NCBI GenBank assembly: GCA_017311185.1 | Contig: JAESUZ010004508.1 | Coordinates: 310,001-374,000, forward strand | Direction of reading: 5' to 3' | DNA length: 64,000 bases | DNA from: Proteles cristata cristata | Taxonomy: Eukaryota; Chordata; Mammalia; Carnivora; Hyaenidae | In this document: one piece after another, positions 37,078-47,792 of the stretch | Layout of the letters: each line of letters begins with the position of its first letter | How positions within the stretch are numbered: position 1 is the stretch's first letter | Made by a program: the position numbers and the translations under genes | Notes under the pieces: model-generated | What the model saw: only the letters and a program-made list of their open reading frames with translations | Told to the model about the DNA's origin: nothing | The model's database searches: none

Positions 37078-37246
37078 TGAGCAGGGGAGGGTCAGAGAGA
37101 GAGGGAGTCACAGACTCTGAAACAGGCTCCAGGCTCTGAGCTGGCAGTCAGTACAGAACCCAATGCGGGGCTCGAACCTACAAACTGCGAGATCATGACC
37201 TAAGCGAAAGTCGGACGCTTAACCGACTAAGCCACCTAGGCGCCCC
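37023..37246 (-). repeat. Young CAN-type SINE with target duplication
   Basis: Flanked by ttgttaaYtgagttct at 37007-37022 and 37247-37262. It has a (GA)n of about 30 bases at 37045-37074 and the subfamily marker 'acctaagcgaaagtcggacg'. Confidence 0.95.
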
Positions 37247-37640
37247 TTGTTAACTGAGTTCTAATTTAATTCCTGTGTGACAGAAAATATGCTGTATGAT
37301 TTCCATTCTTCTGAATTTATTGACACTTGCATTATGGCTTGGCATATGGTATATTCTGGTGAATATTCCATGTGCACTTATAAAAAATATGCATTCTATT
37401 ATTGTTCGGTGAAGTATTCTATAGATGTCAATTATACTAAGTTGATTGATGGTTATTATTCAGATCTCATTTATACTATTTGATCATCTGTCTACTTATT
37501 ATTGACTAATAAGAAAGAAGTCTCTAGTTGTGATTGCAGATTTGTCTGTTTCTTCTTTCAATTCTGTCAATTTCTGCATATGTAATTTGGGGTTTTGTTG
37601 TTTTGTGCATGCATATTTATAACTGTTATATCTTCCTGCT

Positions 37641-38140
37641 GTATTGAAAGAATACAGTTATTTTTAATGTAAGACACAAAAATAACTTGAGAAAAAGGGA
37701 ACTACTAATGGTAGAAAAACAGCAACATTTTGTCACAACGTTTGTGACAAACATTTCCATCTTTGTGACAGGAAATCCAACAATCAATAAAAATTAACAA
37801 AGATTTACATAAATGCATTTCTTTCCTCCTGGGGTTCATAGGCTACTTTAGGATAACTTGGCTTGTATTTTATGAAGCAGATAACTGAGTCCAAATGCAA
37901 GTCACTAAAATGAAAGAAACCCTAGCCGAGGGAAAAATTATGAAAGAAGAAAAAAATGGAAGAAGTTTCTCATTTGACTTAAACAAAATAGAGTGGCAGA
38001 TTATTCTAAACAAAGAAATGTCATGAGATACTTTTTTCAAGATCAGACAGTAAATTATCTTTTTAAATTGTTTTCATTTTTTATTATTTTCAAAAGAAGC
38101 ATTATATAATAAGTAAATTGTAGTAAAAGAAATAAAATGG
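37641..38140. other. UBR3 intron, unassigned
   Basis: AT-rich sequence with nothing recognised. A short inverted pair (ttttgtcacaacg / tttgtgacaaacat) lies near 37728-37754. Confidence 0.4.
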
Positions 38141-38625
38141 CTTCTAAATATGGAATATGCTCAACCTTAGGAGAAATGCTAACTAAAACTATACTGAGAT
38201 ATATTTTACCTAGACAAAAGATCTAGAGGAAAAAACCAAATAGTTTGATAACACACTAAGTAGATACAAGTACAGTATAGGGAAACTGTCATACATTACT
38301 GTTAACATAATTGATACAACTTCAATGAAGGGTAGTTTGGTAATAACCATCAAAACTACAAATGTGAGTAAGGAGTTACACAGAAAACCACTCGTAAGAA
38401 TTTATCCTACAAATAAAATTTTTAAAAACATGCAAAATAACTTGTATATACTATTATTCATCATTGTATCATTTATAAAGAACAAAGGACTAAAAATAAC
38501 CTAAATATTTATTAATGGAAGAGTGATTATATACATCCTGATATCTCATATAATGAAATGTTCTGAATCTGTAAAACAAAATGAGGAAGATCTTCATATA
38601 TTGAATATGAAATTATCTCTGAAGA
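38141..38625 (+). repeat. Old L1M fragment
   Basis: Sense-strand old L1 3' text such as 'gggaaactgtcatacattac' and 'cataatgaaatgttctgaat'-like sequence. It is diverged and its boundary is unsure. Confidence 0.45.
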
Positions 38626-38627
38626 CC

Positions 38628-39776
38628 CTGAATAGCCAAAGCTCATCTTGAAAAGGAAAAGCAAAGCTGGACACATCACAATTCTGGACTTCAAGTTGTA
38701 CAAAGCAGTAGACATCAAAACAGTATGGTACTGACACAAAAACAGAGAAATCAATGGAACAGAATAGAAAGGCAGAAATAAATCCATAACTATATGGCAA
38801 CAACAATCAAATCTTCAACAAAGTAGGAAAGAATATCTGAAGGGGAAAAGTCTCTTCAACAAATGATGTTGGAAAAACTGGACAGCAACATGCAGAAGAA
38901 TGAAACTGGATCACTTTCTTACACCATACACAAAAATAAATTCAAAATGGGTGAAAGATCTAAATTTGTGACAGGAAACCATCAAAATCCTACAGAATAC
39001 AGGCAGCAATCTCTTAGGCATCAGGTGCAGCAACTTCTCACTAGACATGTCTCCAGAGGCAAGGGAAACATAAGCAAACATGGACTACTGGGACTTCATC
39101 AAGATAAAAAAGGCTTCTGCCCAGAGAAGGAAATAATCAACAAAACGAAAAGGTAATCTATGGAATGGGAGAAGATATTTGCAAACAACATTATCTGATA
39201 AAGGGTTAGTATTCAAAATCTATAAAGAACTTATCAAATTCAATAGCCAAAAACAAATAATCCAGTTAAGAAATGGGCAGAAGACATGAATAGACACTTT
39301 CCCAATGAAGGCAAACAGAATGGCTAACAGATGCATGAAAGATGCTCAATATCACTCATCATCAGGGAAATACAAATCAAAACCATGATGAGATACCACC
39401 TCACTCCTGTCAGAATGGCTAAAACTAACAACATAGGAAATAACAGATGTTGGTGAGGATGCGGAAAAAGGAAAGCCCTCTTACACTGTTGGTGGGAATG
39501 CAAACTGATGCAGCCACTCTGGAAAACTTTCCTCAGAAAGTTAAAAATAGAACTACCCTATGACCCAGCAATTACACTACTAGATATTTACCCAAATGGA
39601 TACAAAAATACAAATTCGAAGGGGCACATGCACCCCCAATGTTGACAGCAACGTTATCAACAATAGCCAGATTACAAAAGCAGCTCAAATGTTCACTGAT
39701 AGATGAATGAATAAAGAAGATGTGGTATATATGTACAATGAAGTATTACTCAGCCAAAAAAAGAATGAAATCTTTT
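38628..39776 (+). mobile_element. L1 ORF2 3' segment
   Basis: Sense L1 ORF2 C-terminal half: 'catcacaattctggacttca', 'aaatgggcagaagacatgaa', 'ttggtgggaatgcaaactga', 'tatgacccagcaattacact'. It is frame-broken and ends abruptly at 'aaaagaatgaaatcttttt' without a 3' UTR. Confidence 0.85.
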
Positions 39777-39789
39777 TTACCACTATTTT

Positions 39790-40035
39790 CCCCTACTGCA
39801 TTTAATATAAGCATACTTTGCCTTTGTTTGCTTAAAACACTTTTGAGATTTTTCCATATTAACACATAAAAGACTTTCTATTCTTTTCTGAAGAGCATTC
39901 CATTGTATGAATAAACCACAATTTATTTAACCAGATTCCCATTGATGGGTACTAGAGATGTTTTCAGTTTTTGCTATTTCTGTATGTCTATACAGCTATC
40001 AATAAACTGATCATCCTATTATTGTACTACAAGAG
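39790..40035 (-). repeat. Old L1M fragment
   Basis: 'agagcattccattgtatgaa' and 'attcccattgatgggtacta' form antisense L1M 3' sequence. Confidence 0.6.
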
Positions 40036-40164
40036 ACATATATAGGTGAAGTATTTACAATTGTACTGAGATTCAAACAGAGTACAATATGCAATATTAT
40101 AGCAGTTTTTACAGACTGAATACTAGAAGAAAACTGTATGCCTAAAAAAAAAAAGTTTTGTGTA

Positions 40165-40430
40165 GCAAGCAGTGGCACAGTTCAGACATTAATAGTTCAG
40201 ATTTGGCATGCAAACAGACTGTGTTCAAATCCTGGCTTCCTTAAATACTAGCTGTGAGTCCTGAGAGGGTCATTCAGCTCTCTGTGCCTGCTTACTTGTC
40301 TGCAAAGTGAGGATTATAACAGCCACCTCAGATTGTGGTGAAATTTAAATGAAGTTAAATGCAAAGCAAGTAACAGCACTTAGCATGCAGTTGGTATACA
40401 ATAAATGCTAGCTATCATTTTAATTATTCA
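40165..40430 (+). repeat. MIR remnant
   Basis: Nearly full MIR order: 'tgtgttcaaatcctggcttc', 'tctgcaaagtgaggattata', 'ggtatacaataaatgctagc'. Confidence 0.85.
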
Positions 40431-40858
40431 TGGCAAAGCTATTTTTGACAGAAGAAAGAAAAAAGAATTAAAGGAGATATATTAGAGCACTGAGTTTCAA
40501 ATGTGGGATGGTGGTGGTAATCATGGTCCCCTAGAAGAGTCTGATAACCATTTTCTTCTAAGAAAAATACATATATACAAACATTTTACAGGCACCGTTA
40601 TGGAATTCAAAAATTACCTGAAGTCCCTCTGTAAGAATTCCAGAGTTAGAGGATAAATGAGAGAGGTTGCATTTAAGTAGGAGAAAATATAGAGAACCAT
40701 ATAGGTGACTATAATTAGCCTTCTTATGGTGGTAGAAATAGTGTTAGATTAAGACATTTAACCAAATTAAGAAGTCTAAAGATCACTGTGGAGAGCAGAA
40801 TGTTGTGTTGGAATACGTACTAGGTGCCATTCTTGATGAATTCTCATGCTTACCAAAA
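40431..40858. other. UBR3 intron, unassigned
   Basis: No recognised feature. Confidence 0.5.
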
Positions 40859-40865
40859 TGTTAAA

Positions 40866-41090
40866 AAAATTTTTTTAAACATTTTTAATGTTTTATTTAT
40901 TTCTGAGAGAGGAGAAAGAGACAGCATGAGCAGGGGAGGGTCAGAGAGAGAGAGGGAGATACAGAATCTGAAACAGGCTCCAGGCTCTGAGCTGTCAGCA
41001 CTGAGCCTGACACGGGGTCCGAACCCACAAACCGTGAGATCATGACCTGAGCCAAGGTTGGACGCTCAACCTAAGCACCCAGGTGCCCCC
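40866..41090 (-). repeat. CAN-type SINE
   Basis: Antisense, from 'aaaatttttttaaacatttt' to 'aacctaagcacccaggtgcc'. The head lacks the 'cgactgagc' segment (small deletion). Confidence 0.9.
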
Positions 41091-41099
41091 AAAATTTTT

Positions 41100-42170
41100 T
41101 TCCATGTATTGTTAAACTCCAGAATCTCCTGGCTATTACAAATAATCGTAGAATTTATTAGCAAGGTAGCTAAATGTAGACAATTAATGTTCAAAAATTC
41201 CAACTGGATTTCTACATTTTAGCAACATATCAGAAAATATAATTTTAAATTATCCCATTTATAATAATAGTAATAATAATAAAAACAAACAAAAGAAAAT
41301 GAACAGGAAACTTTAAAAGAATTCTCTTAGGATACAGTACAAATAAGGATGCTGCTTATTACTTCCACTGTTCAAAATACTAACTAGACATGTATTAAGA
41401 CAATAATAGAAAAATAAAGATTTGAAGGAAAGCAACATTATCATTAGTTTCAGATGATATGATCACAATTACATAAAATACCTAAAAGAATTAACAGGCA
41501 AACTATTAGAATTAATAAGCAAATTCAGCAAGTGACAATTCACAAGAACACACCAAACTCAATAGTATTATTCTATGCCAGCAAGAAGTAATCAGAGTGT
41601 CATAGAAGTACACATCATTTAGATAGAAACTAAAACTGCAAAGCTCTAGGATTCACTTTATGAAGAATGCTCCAGACTTTAAGATGACAATTTTAGGGGT
41701 GCCCAGGTAGCTCAGTAAGTTGAGCATCTGACTTCAGCTCAGGTCATCATCTTGCAGTTCATCAGTTCAAGCCCCATGTCAGGCTTGCTGCTTTCAGCAC
41801 CAAGACTGCTTCAGATCCTCTGTCCCCTGCTCTCTCTGCCCCTCCCTAGCTTGTGCTCTCTTGCCTCTCTCTCTCTCTCAGAAATAAAATAAACATAAAA
41901 AAGATAACAATTTAAAAATTTTATGAAAAGTATTAAAGAAGACCTGAATGAACAGACATATAAACTAAGTTCAATGTCTTAAAACTACATATTCAAAGCA
42001 ATTTTCATCTAACATCTTGTAGGATACTGGACAAAAATTTACAAATTCATTATAAAAGTATTTATGAGAATATACTGCTAACCAGAAAAATTACTCTAAA
42101 TGAAAGTGACAGAAATAATGTGAAATCTACAAAAGTTAGATTACACAGATGACCGAAATCTAAACAAAAA
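41100..42170 (+). repeat. Old L1M ORF2 remnant
   Basis: Sense L1 text: 'caactggatttctacatttt', 'gagaatatactgctaaccag'. It is interrupted by the SINE at 41695. No frame is open for long. Confidence 0.6.
41695..41908 (+). repeat. CAN-type SINE
   Basis: Head 'gggtgcccaggtagctcagt'; flanks gatgacaatttta / gataacaatttaa differ slightly (41683 and 41903). Confidence 0.9.
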
Positions 42171-42189
42171 GAGGACAAATTTCTATCTA

Positions 42190-42760
42190 AAGTTGTAATC
42201 TAACTTTTCTCACTTGTTGAATATATCCATATCCAACCAACCCCTCAACTTGAATATATACCAAATGCTTTCATTCACTTCCCAGAGACTTGTTCCATAC
42301 TTCCTCCTTCTTTTAACTGAACCAGAAACGTTCAAGTCTCCAAGGCCCAAAACCCATGTAGAGTGTGACTCTTCTCCCTTGACTCCCACATGTTCAACCA
42401 GCTGTCACATCCTGACCATCCTGACTATTCCATCTCTGTAATCTTTAATTGCTCCCTATCTTCTTCTATTTCTACTATGCCCTTCCCCAACTAGCTTTTC
42501 AGTTCCCAGTCCCTCCATTCCGCACACCTCAGATCTGTGGAATTTTATCCTGAAATAAAATTTAAATCATGTCACATTTTTGTCCGAAATCATTCAATGG
42601 TCCAAATTTCTTCGTGTAAAATTCAAGATCCACTACAACTTCTCCTTAATCTGTTTCTAACACTAAGTAGAATTGTTCCTTTTCATGCCTCCTAATTGAT
42701 GCGTTTCTTCCCTGTTTTAAGCACATGACTGGTGCTCTACTATAGTCATCACTGTACACC
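42190..42760 (+). repeat. L2 remnant
   Basis: 'ccaaatttcttcgtgtaaaa' and 'ttcaagatccactacaactt' within L2-like text. It is diverged. Confidence 0.5.
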
Positions 42761-42925
42761 CAACCCCCAGCCAACTTCCAATGACCAGTTCAAGAGCGAC
42801 TGCTTCCAGATAATTTACAACTTATGGGAGAAAAATACCTTCCAACAAAAACAAATGATAAAATAAGCCATTAGGGAATACGCATACAAAGAACTACAGG
42901 TTATGGCCTTTAAATGTGAAGAAAG

Positions 42926-43139
42926 GGGGCGCCTGGGTGGTTCAGTCAGTTAAGTGGCCGACTTTGGCTCAGGTCATGATCTCACAGTTGGTGGGTTTAA
43001 GCCCCTCGTCAGGCTCTGTGCTGACAGTTCAGAGCCTGAAGCCTGCTTCAGATTCTGTGTCTCCCTCTCTCTCTGACCCACCCCTGCTCATGCTGTCTCT
43101 CTCTCTCTCTCAGAAATAAAAAACATTTAAAAAATTTAA
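42926..43139 (+). repeat. CAN-type SINE with target duplication
   Basis: Flanked by aaaYgtgaagaaag (about 42912-42925 and 43140-43153). Head 'ggcgcctgggtggttcagtc'. Confidence 0.93.
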
Positions 43140-43420
43140 AAACGTGAAGAAAGAAAAATTAATGAAGAAGCATTTTTTAAAATCAATCTTCTGCATGCTT
43201 CAAGACGCTCATACAGTAGTCCCCCCTTATCAGTTTCGCTTTCTGCGGTTAAGTTACCGGTGGTCAACTGTGGTTCAGAAACAGATGACCCATCTTCAAT
43301 AGTAACTTAACACTCTGTCACAATGCCTACATATCATTCACTTCACTTTATCTCATCATGTTCGCATTTTGTCATCTCACATCATCACAAGAAGGGTGAG
43401 TACAGTTAAGGTATTTTAAG

Positions 43421-43646
43421 GGGGTGCCTAGGTGGCTTAGTCGGTTAAGCGTCCGACTTTCGCTTAGGTCATGATCTCGCGGTTCGTGGGTTCGAGCCCC
43501 GCATCAGGCTCTGTGCTGACTGCCAGCTCAGACCCTGGAGCCTGTTTCAGTCTGTGACTCCCTCTCTCTCTGACCCTCCCCTGCTCACGCTGTCTCTCTC
43601 TCTCTCCTAGAAATAAATAAAAAAAATATTTAAAAAAAAAAAAAGA
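43421..43646 (+). repeat. Young CAN-type SINE inside the Tigger remnant
   Basis: Flanked by tattttaag at 43412-43420 and 43647-43655. It carries the markers 'gactttcgcttaggtcatg' and 'ttcagtctgtgactccct', and an intact B-box GGTTCGAGCCC. Confidence 0.94.
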
Positions 43647-43784
43647 TATTTTAAGAAAGAGAAAGCATTCACATAACTTTTATTACAGTATACTGTTATA
43701 ATTGATTATTAATTATTGTTAATCTTTTACTGTGTCTAATTTATAAAATAAAACTTAATCATAGATGGTTATGTACAGAAAAAA

Positions 43785-43902
43785 ACATAATATATATACA
43801 TATATGTATAATATATATACATATATATTATGTCCGTGTATAATATATATGTATATAGAGTACATACATATATACAGACATAATATATATGTGTGTAGGG
43901 TT
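43785..43902. repeat. AT-rich palindromic microsatellite
   Basis: Alternating tatata/catata units with mirror and inverted symmetry (for example acataatatatatacatat and its partner around tatattatgtccgtg). It can form hairpins in single-strand form. Confidence 0.7.
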
Positions 43903-44692
43903 CAGCACTACCCCCAGTTGTAGAGATACATTAGGAATCTTAGAACATATTCCCCATGGATAAGGAGGAATTACTGCATGACAGAAGAAAATACTTTTAA
44001 GTTGAAATTTAAAAATAAAAAACTATGAAAGAAAATCTAATGAACAGTTTTAATTTATTCAATGCCCTAAATGTTTTAAAGACAAATGTATAGAGTCTAT
44101 CTTTAATCACTTGATAAAAAACAAAGAATCCAATCTACTTAATGCAATGGTCAATCACTTAAGAGAGAAATAACAATCAAATGCTTAATTCTGGTATACT
44201 GAAGGCTTCAAAGACCATATATATGATAAATGTCTTCATTCCCATATCAAATTCCCTGAAAACAGATGGTAGATAATGTCAGGATTATAATCCTATAAAC
44301 ACAGTTCAGTTTACTTACTTCTAGTTCCCCATTCTGTCACTGTCTTGCCTACTACATCAACACAGAGTTTTATGAAATAGATTAAACCAATGATAATTCA
44401 CATATCCAAATTTTTAATTTAACTGGCTACAAACAGAATACTGTCCTGTCCTAAAGTTATATAAATGCCATCATGTCTTCAGACAACCAGCTTTCTGATT
44501 GACATAACTTTTAAAAGGATAGAAAAGCAGATGATGATCAGTGATTAATGTATCAATATGGCAAAAATAATGTTAGATATATCAATATGAATACTATGAT
44601 CCTATTCAAGTATTGAGCATTTTTTATCATTGATCTCTACCAAAATGCTCAAATATCAAATATTAGTAATATCATAAAAATGAGTGGATGCT

Positions 44693-45503
44693 CGCTTCTC
44701 ATCAGGGAAATACAAATCAAAACCACACTGAGATACCACCTCACGCCAGTCAGAGTGGCTAAAATGAGCAAATCAGAGAACTCTAGATGCTGGCGAGGAT
44801 GTGGAGAAACGGGCACCCTCCTACACTGTTGGTGGGAATGTAAACTGGTACAGCCCCTCTGGAAAACAGTGTGGAGGTTCCTAAGGAAACTAACAATAGA
44901 ACTCCCCTATGACCCAGCAATAGCACTGCTAGGAATTTACCCAAGGGATACAGAAATGTTGATGCATAGGAGCACATGTACCCCAATGTTCATAGCAGCA
45001 CTCTCCACAATAGCTAAAACCTGGAAAGAGCCTAAGTGTCCATCAACAGATGAATGGATCAAGAAGATGTGGTTTATCTATACCATGGAATACTACATGG
45101 CAATGAGAAACAATGAAATCTGGCCATGTGTAGCAACATGGATGGACCTTGAGGGTGTTATGCTGAGCGAAATAAGTCAGGCAGAGAAGGACAAATATCA
45201 TATGTGTGCACGTATAGGAGGATTAGGAGGAACTTAACGGAGGACCAAGGGGGAGAAGAAGGGCAGAAATGGTGGGGGAAAGGGGGAGAGGCAAACCATG
45301 AGAGACTCTTGAATGCTGACATAAACTGAGGACTGGTGGATGTGGGGGGGAGGAGGGGTGGGCATGGAGGAGGGCACTTGTGGGGATGAGCACTGGGTGT
45401 TATGTGGAAACTAATTTGACAATAAACTATTTGTAAAAAAAAAAAAAAATAAAATAAAATAAAATAAAATAAAATGACATATATATATTTAAGCTAAAAA
45501 AAA
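44693..45503 (+). mobile_element. Recent 5'-truncated L1 with 17-bp target duplication
   Basis: An exact duplication aaaaatgagtggatgct lies at 44676-44692 and 45504-45520. The element holds an unbroken ORF2 C-terminal frame (reading to a stop near 45237), the felid-type 3' UTR ending 'gacaataaactatttgt', an A run, (AAAAT)n at 45450-45474, 20 bases of extra sequence and a second A run. It lies antisense to UBR3 in an intron. The 185-codon frame is an L1 fragment, not a host gene. Confidence 0.95.
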
Positions 45504-45635
45504 AAAAATGAGTGGATGCTAGTGAATACAAAAAATAACATTAATAGTAAATGTTCTAAATATTTATTCATTTTGAGTTAGACTAACATATATTTGCAAG
45601 AGAGTCCTGCATATAAATACTATCTCAAATTATAC

Positions 45636-45761
45636 CTGGCAGCTAGGTAAATCTTCCCCAAAAAGGTGGTGCTGAAGAAGGCTGGTGATTCTGAGGAAAG
45701 GTAAGCAGAAGTCCTGTAAGTATTTTTCCATGGATTCAGGAGACCAAGCAATAGGGCTAAC
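45636..45761 (-). CDS. UBR3: UBR3 coding exon
   Basis: This exon of 126 nt (42 codons, phase 0 at both ends) has the acceptor TGACTTTAG and the donor CAG|GTATAA. It encodes VSPIAWSPESMEKYLQDFCL followed by a helical stretch ending in GEDLPSCQ. It joins the next exon (31533), which begins with four glutamates, to give the CQ-EEEEF junction expected for UBR3. The intron that follows is 14.1 kb and filled with transposons. Confidence 0.95.
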
Positions 45762-45880
45762 CTAAAGTCAAAAAAGAGAATCTAAACAATTCATTCCATA
45801 ATAGATACAGGTTCAAAATTATACTCATAATGGCAACAAAATCTGAATTTTTAACAAATAATCATACATCTGGAGCATAC

Positions 45881-45988
45881 CATTGCACATTCCTGAGTTC
45901 CTTCTTCATGGTATAACTTTCCTTTAGATAGTTCACTTATCACAAAGCTCAGTAACACTTCATAAGATTTTTCTGCATCACATGCATT
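45881..45988 (-). CDS. UBR3: UBR3 coding exon
   Basis: This exon of 108 nt (36 codons, phase 0 at both ends) has the acceptor TTTCTTCCAG and the donor ATG|GTATGC. It encodes residues including CDAEKSYEVLLSFVISELSK and GKLYHEEGTQECAM, which I recognise as UBR3. It lies only 119 bases upstream of the next exon (45761). No zinc-binding motif is present; the segment is predicted mainly helical and leads into the C-terminal domain. Confidence 0.94.
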
Positions 45989-46645
45989 CTGGAAGAAATG
46001 AAAAATTAGTTCCATCAGTCACTGAAAATTACAAAAAAATTACATTGGAAAGAACACTTAATAAGCAGAGGTATAATTATGACTACATGATTTTTCACAC
46101 ATGTAGACCTCAATTCCTCAGTCTAAGTACAAAGGCACACCTCTGGATTCACAAGGAAACTGGGTATGTGACTGAAACTATTCCAATACTTCTTTAAAAG
46201 ACAGGCGTAAATTACATAACGAATGAGTAAACAAACACATGTAAATCATATATTTTGACTCAGTAATTTCCACTCCTGGAAATTCTTCCTAGGAAAACAA
46301 TCTAAAAGAAAAGAAATAACTAAATCCTCAAGACATTCACTGTAACACTACAGTACTGAAAAACTAGAAATGACCAACAAAAGTGAAGCAGTTACCTAAA
46401 TTATTCGATATCAACTCGACAGAGTATTTTATAAGCAGCAAATATTACATGATAGTTTGAGCTGTATGAAAAATACTTATGATATGAAAAAAGCCAGAAG
46501 AAGCATATATGTATACACACTCATTATGATGTAAAATCATACACATGAAATAACACAGAATAAAACTTTTTCTTTTAAAATTTCCCCCAAATTCCTTGAA
46601 TGAGATTTGTTTAAAAAATTTAATGTAAAAACAAAATAGGACTTT
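45989..46645 (+). repeat. UBR3 intron with old L1M-like sequence
   Basis: From about 46250, 'ctggaaattcttcctaggaa' and 'cattcactgtaacactacag' resemble the sense 3' part of an old L1M. The rest is unassigned. Confidence 0.4.
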
Positions 46646-46850
46646 TTTTTTTAAGTTTATTTATTTATTTTGAGAGACAGTGAGAGCAGGGCAGTAGGAG
46701 AGGAGAGGGAGAGAGAGAATCCCAAGCAGGTTCTGCTCAGTGCAGAGCCTGATGTGGGGCTTGATCACACAACTGTGACATTATGACCTGAGCTGAAATC
46801 AAGAGTTAAACACTCAACCATCCAGGCTGAGCCATCCAGGCACCACAGGA
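46646..46850 (-). repeat. CAN-type SINE
   Basis: Antisense, from 'ttttaagtttatttatttat' to 'tgagccatccaggcaccaca'. It has a small internal duplication 'aaccatccaggctgagccatc'-type near the head. Confidence 0.88.
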
Positions 46851-47647
46851 CAATATGTTAAATAAAGAATGTCCAGATACATTAAATAACAGCTTACAAA
46901 TCAATTAACCTTAATGATGCTGTATTTTTATAAGAAAGGAAAAACAATGGCTACCTATAAATTCAAATTTGTAGGTTTTTATATAAATGTTTCCCTTTTT
47001 ATATTCACTGAGATAGTAGAGGTTGTTACAAATTAAAGCATAAAATGTGCTACAGTAATAACTTTGCTATGATGTTATTTATTCTACGGATTACTTTTTA
47101 CATAGTTATATATAAGATTAAACACTATGGGATATATATGTTAATCCTGACCATCTGATAATCACTAATAGTCTGAACTACAGAATTTGTTATTTGATGA
47201 TACTTAGCCTTCTCCTGTGTTATTGCGCTCTCTTCATGTAGACAGTAAATTCCAAAATGTCAGTAACTATGCTTTGTATTTTATATGTATCTGTTTGCAG
47301 AACAAAAATTTGAACAATAAATACTTGCTGGTACTGTTGGAATTTTTGATCTTGGAACTTGCCTAGATGTACCTCTTTTGATAATCAGTTCTTTGCATTA
47401 TCTTTAAATGATTCCTCTGCTTCTTTTTCATGTCATTCAGCCATGTAGTGTTATCATGTCCTGATTTTAAACTACAGAAACAGTTCTGACTCTACAAGTG
47501 CACTCTTTAAATCATGTGACCTGCCCCACTCTTGCCTAATTAATCAAGAGGATGATCACCTGCCAAATACGATGACCTATAGGTTATATATAATTCACAA
47601 GAATCAATATCCCATTAAATACCAAAACAGCAACACATTATATTTAA
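46851..47647. other. UBR3 intron, unassigned
   Basis: AT-rich sequence with no feature recognised. Confidence 0.5.
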
Positions 47648-47792
47648 ATGAGTGATGGGTATTAAGAAGGGCACTTGTGATGAGCACTGGGTATTATATA
47701 TAAGTGATGAATCACTAAATTCTACTCCTGAATCCAATATTACCCTATATGCTAAATAAGTAGAATTTAAATAAAAGCTTGAAAAATTTTGA
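47648..47792 (+). mobile_element. Severely truncated L1 3' end
   Basis: Only the last ~140 bases of a carnivore L1: 'gggcacttgtgatgagcact', 'gatgaatcactaaattctac', 'gaatttaaataaaagcttga'. No clear target duplication. Confidence 0.85.

Larger units (their letters stand above)
32890..37640 (-). mobile_element. Old L1 (L1M), 3' UTR through ORF2, antisense
   Basis: Antisense L1 runs from the 3' UTR ('gcgaagtttatataccataa', 33300s 'ctgagtagtattccactgca') through ORF2 reverse transcriptase ('cctaggataagcccatttgg', about 35035) to the endonuclease side ('ctctagttgtgattgcagat', about 37525). It is interrupted by SINEs at 33474, 33954, 36375, 36699 and 37023, by an LTR-like insert at 35584-36174 and by a (TG)n tract at 33181-33222. 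All frames are broken. Confidence 0.8.
43213..43977 (+). mobile_element. Tigger/MER2-like DNA transposon remnant
   Basis: The left end 'cagtagtccccccttatc' and right end 'gataaggaggaattactg' are inverted repeats of the mariner-type Tigger/MER2 group, and a TA dinucleotide precedes the left end. Internal text 'ctttctgcggttaagttacc' matches the family. It contains no transposase frame; a SINE (43421-43646) and an AT-rich palindromic stretch (43790-43900) lie inside it. Confidence 0.8.

Noticed and set aside
44680..45237. 185-codon open frame, the longest in the window
   Set aside because: It is the C-terminal part of L1 ORF2 (for example [15 protein letters not shown]) inside a 5'-truncated insertion with target duplications, so it is not a host gene.
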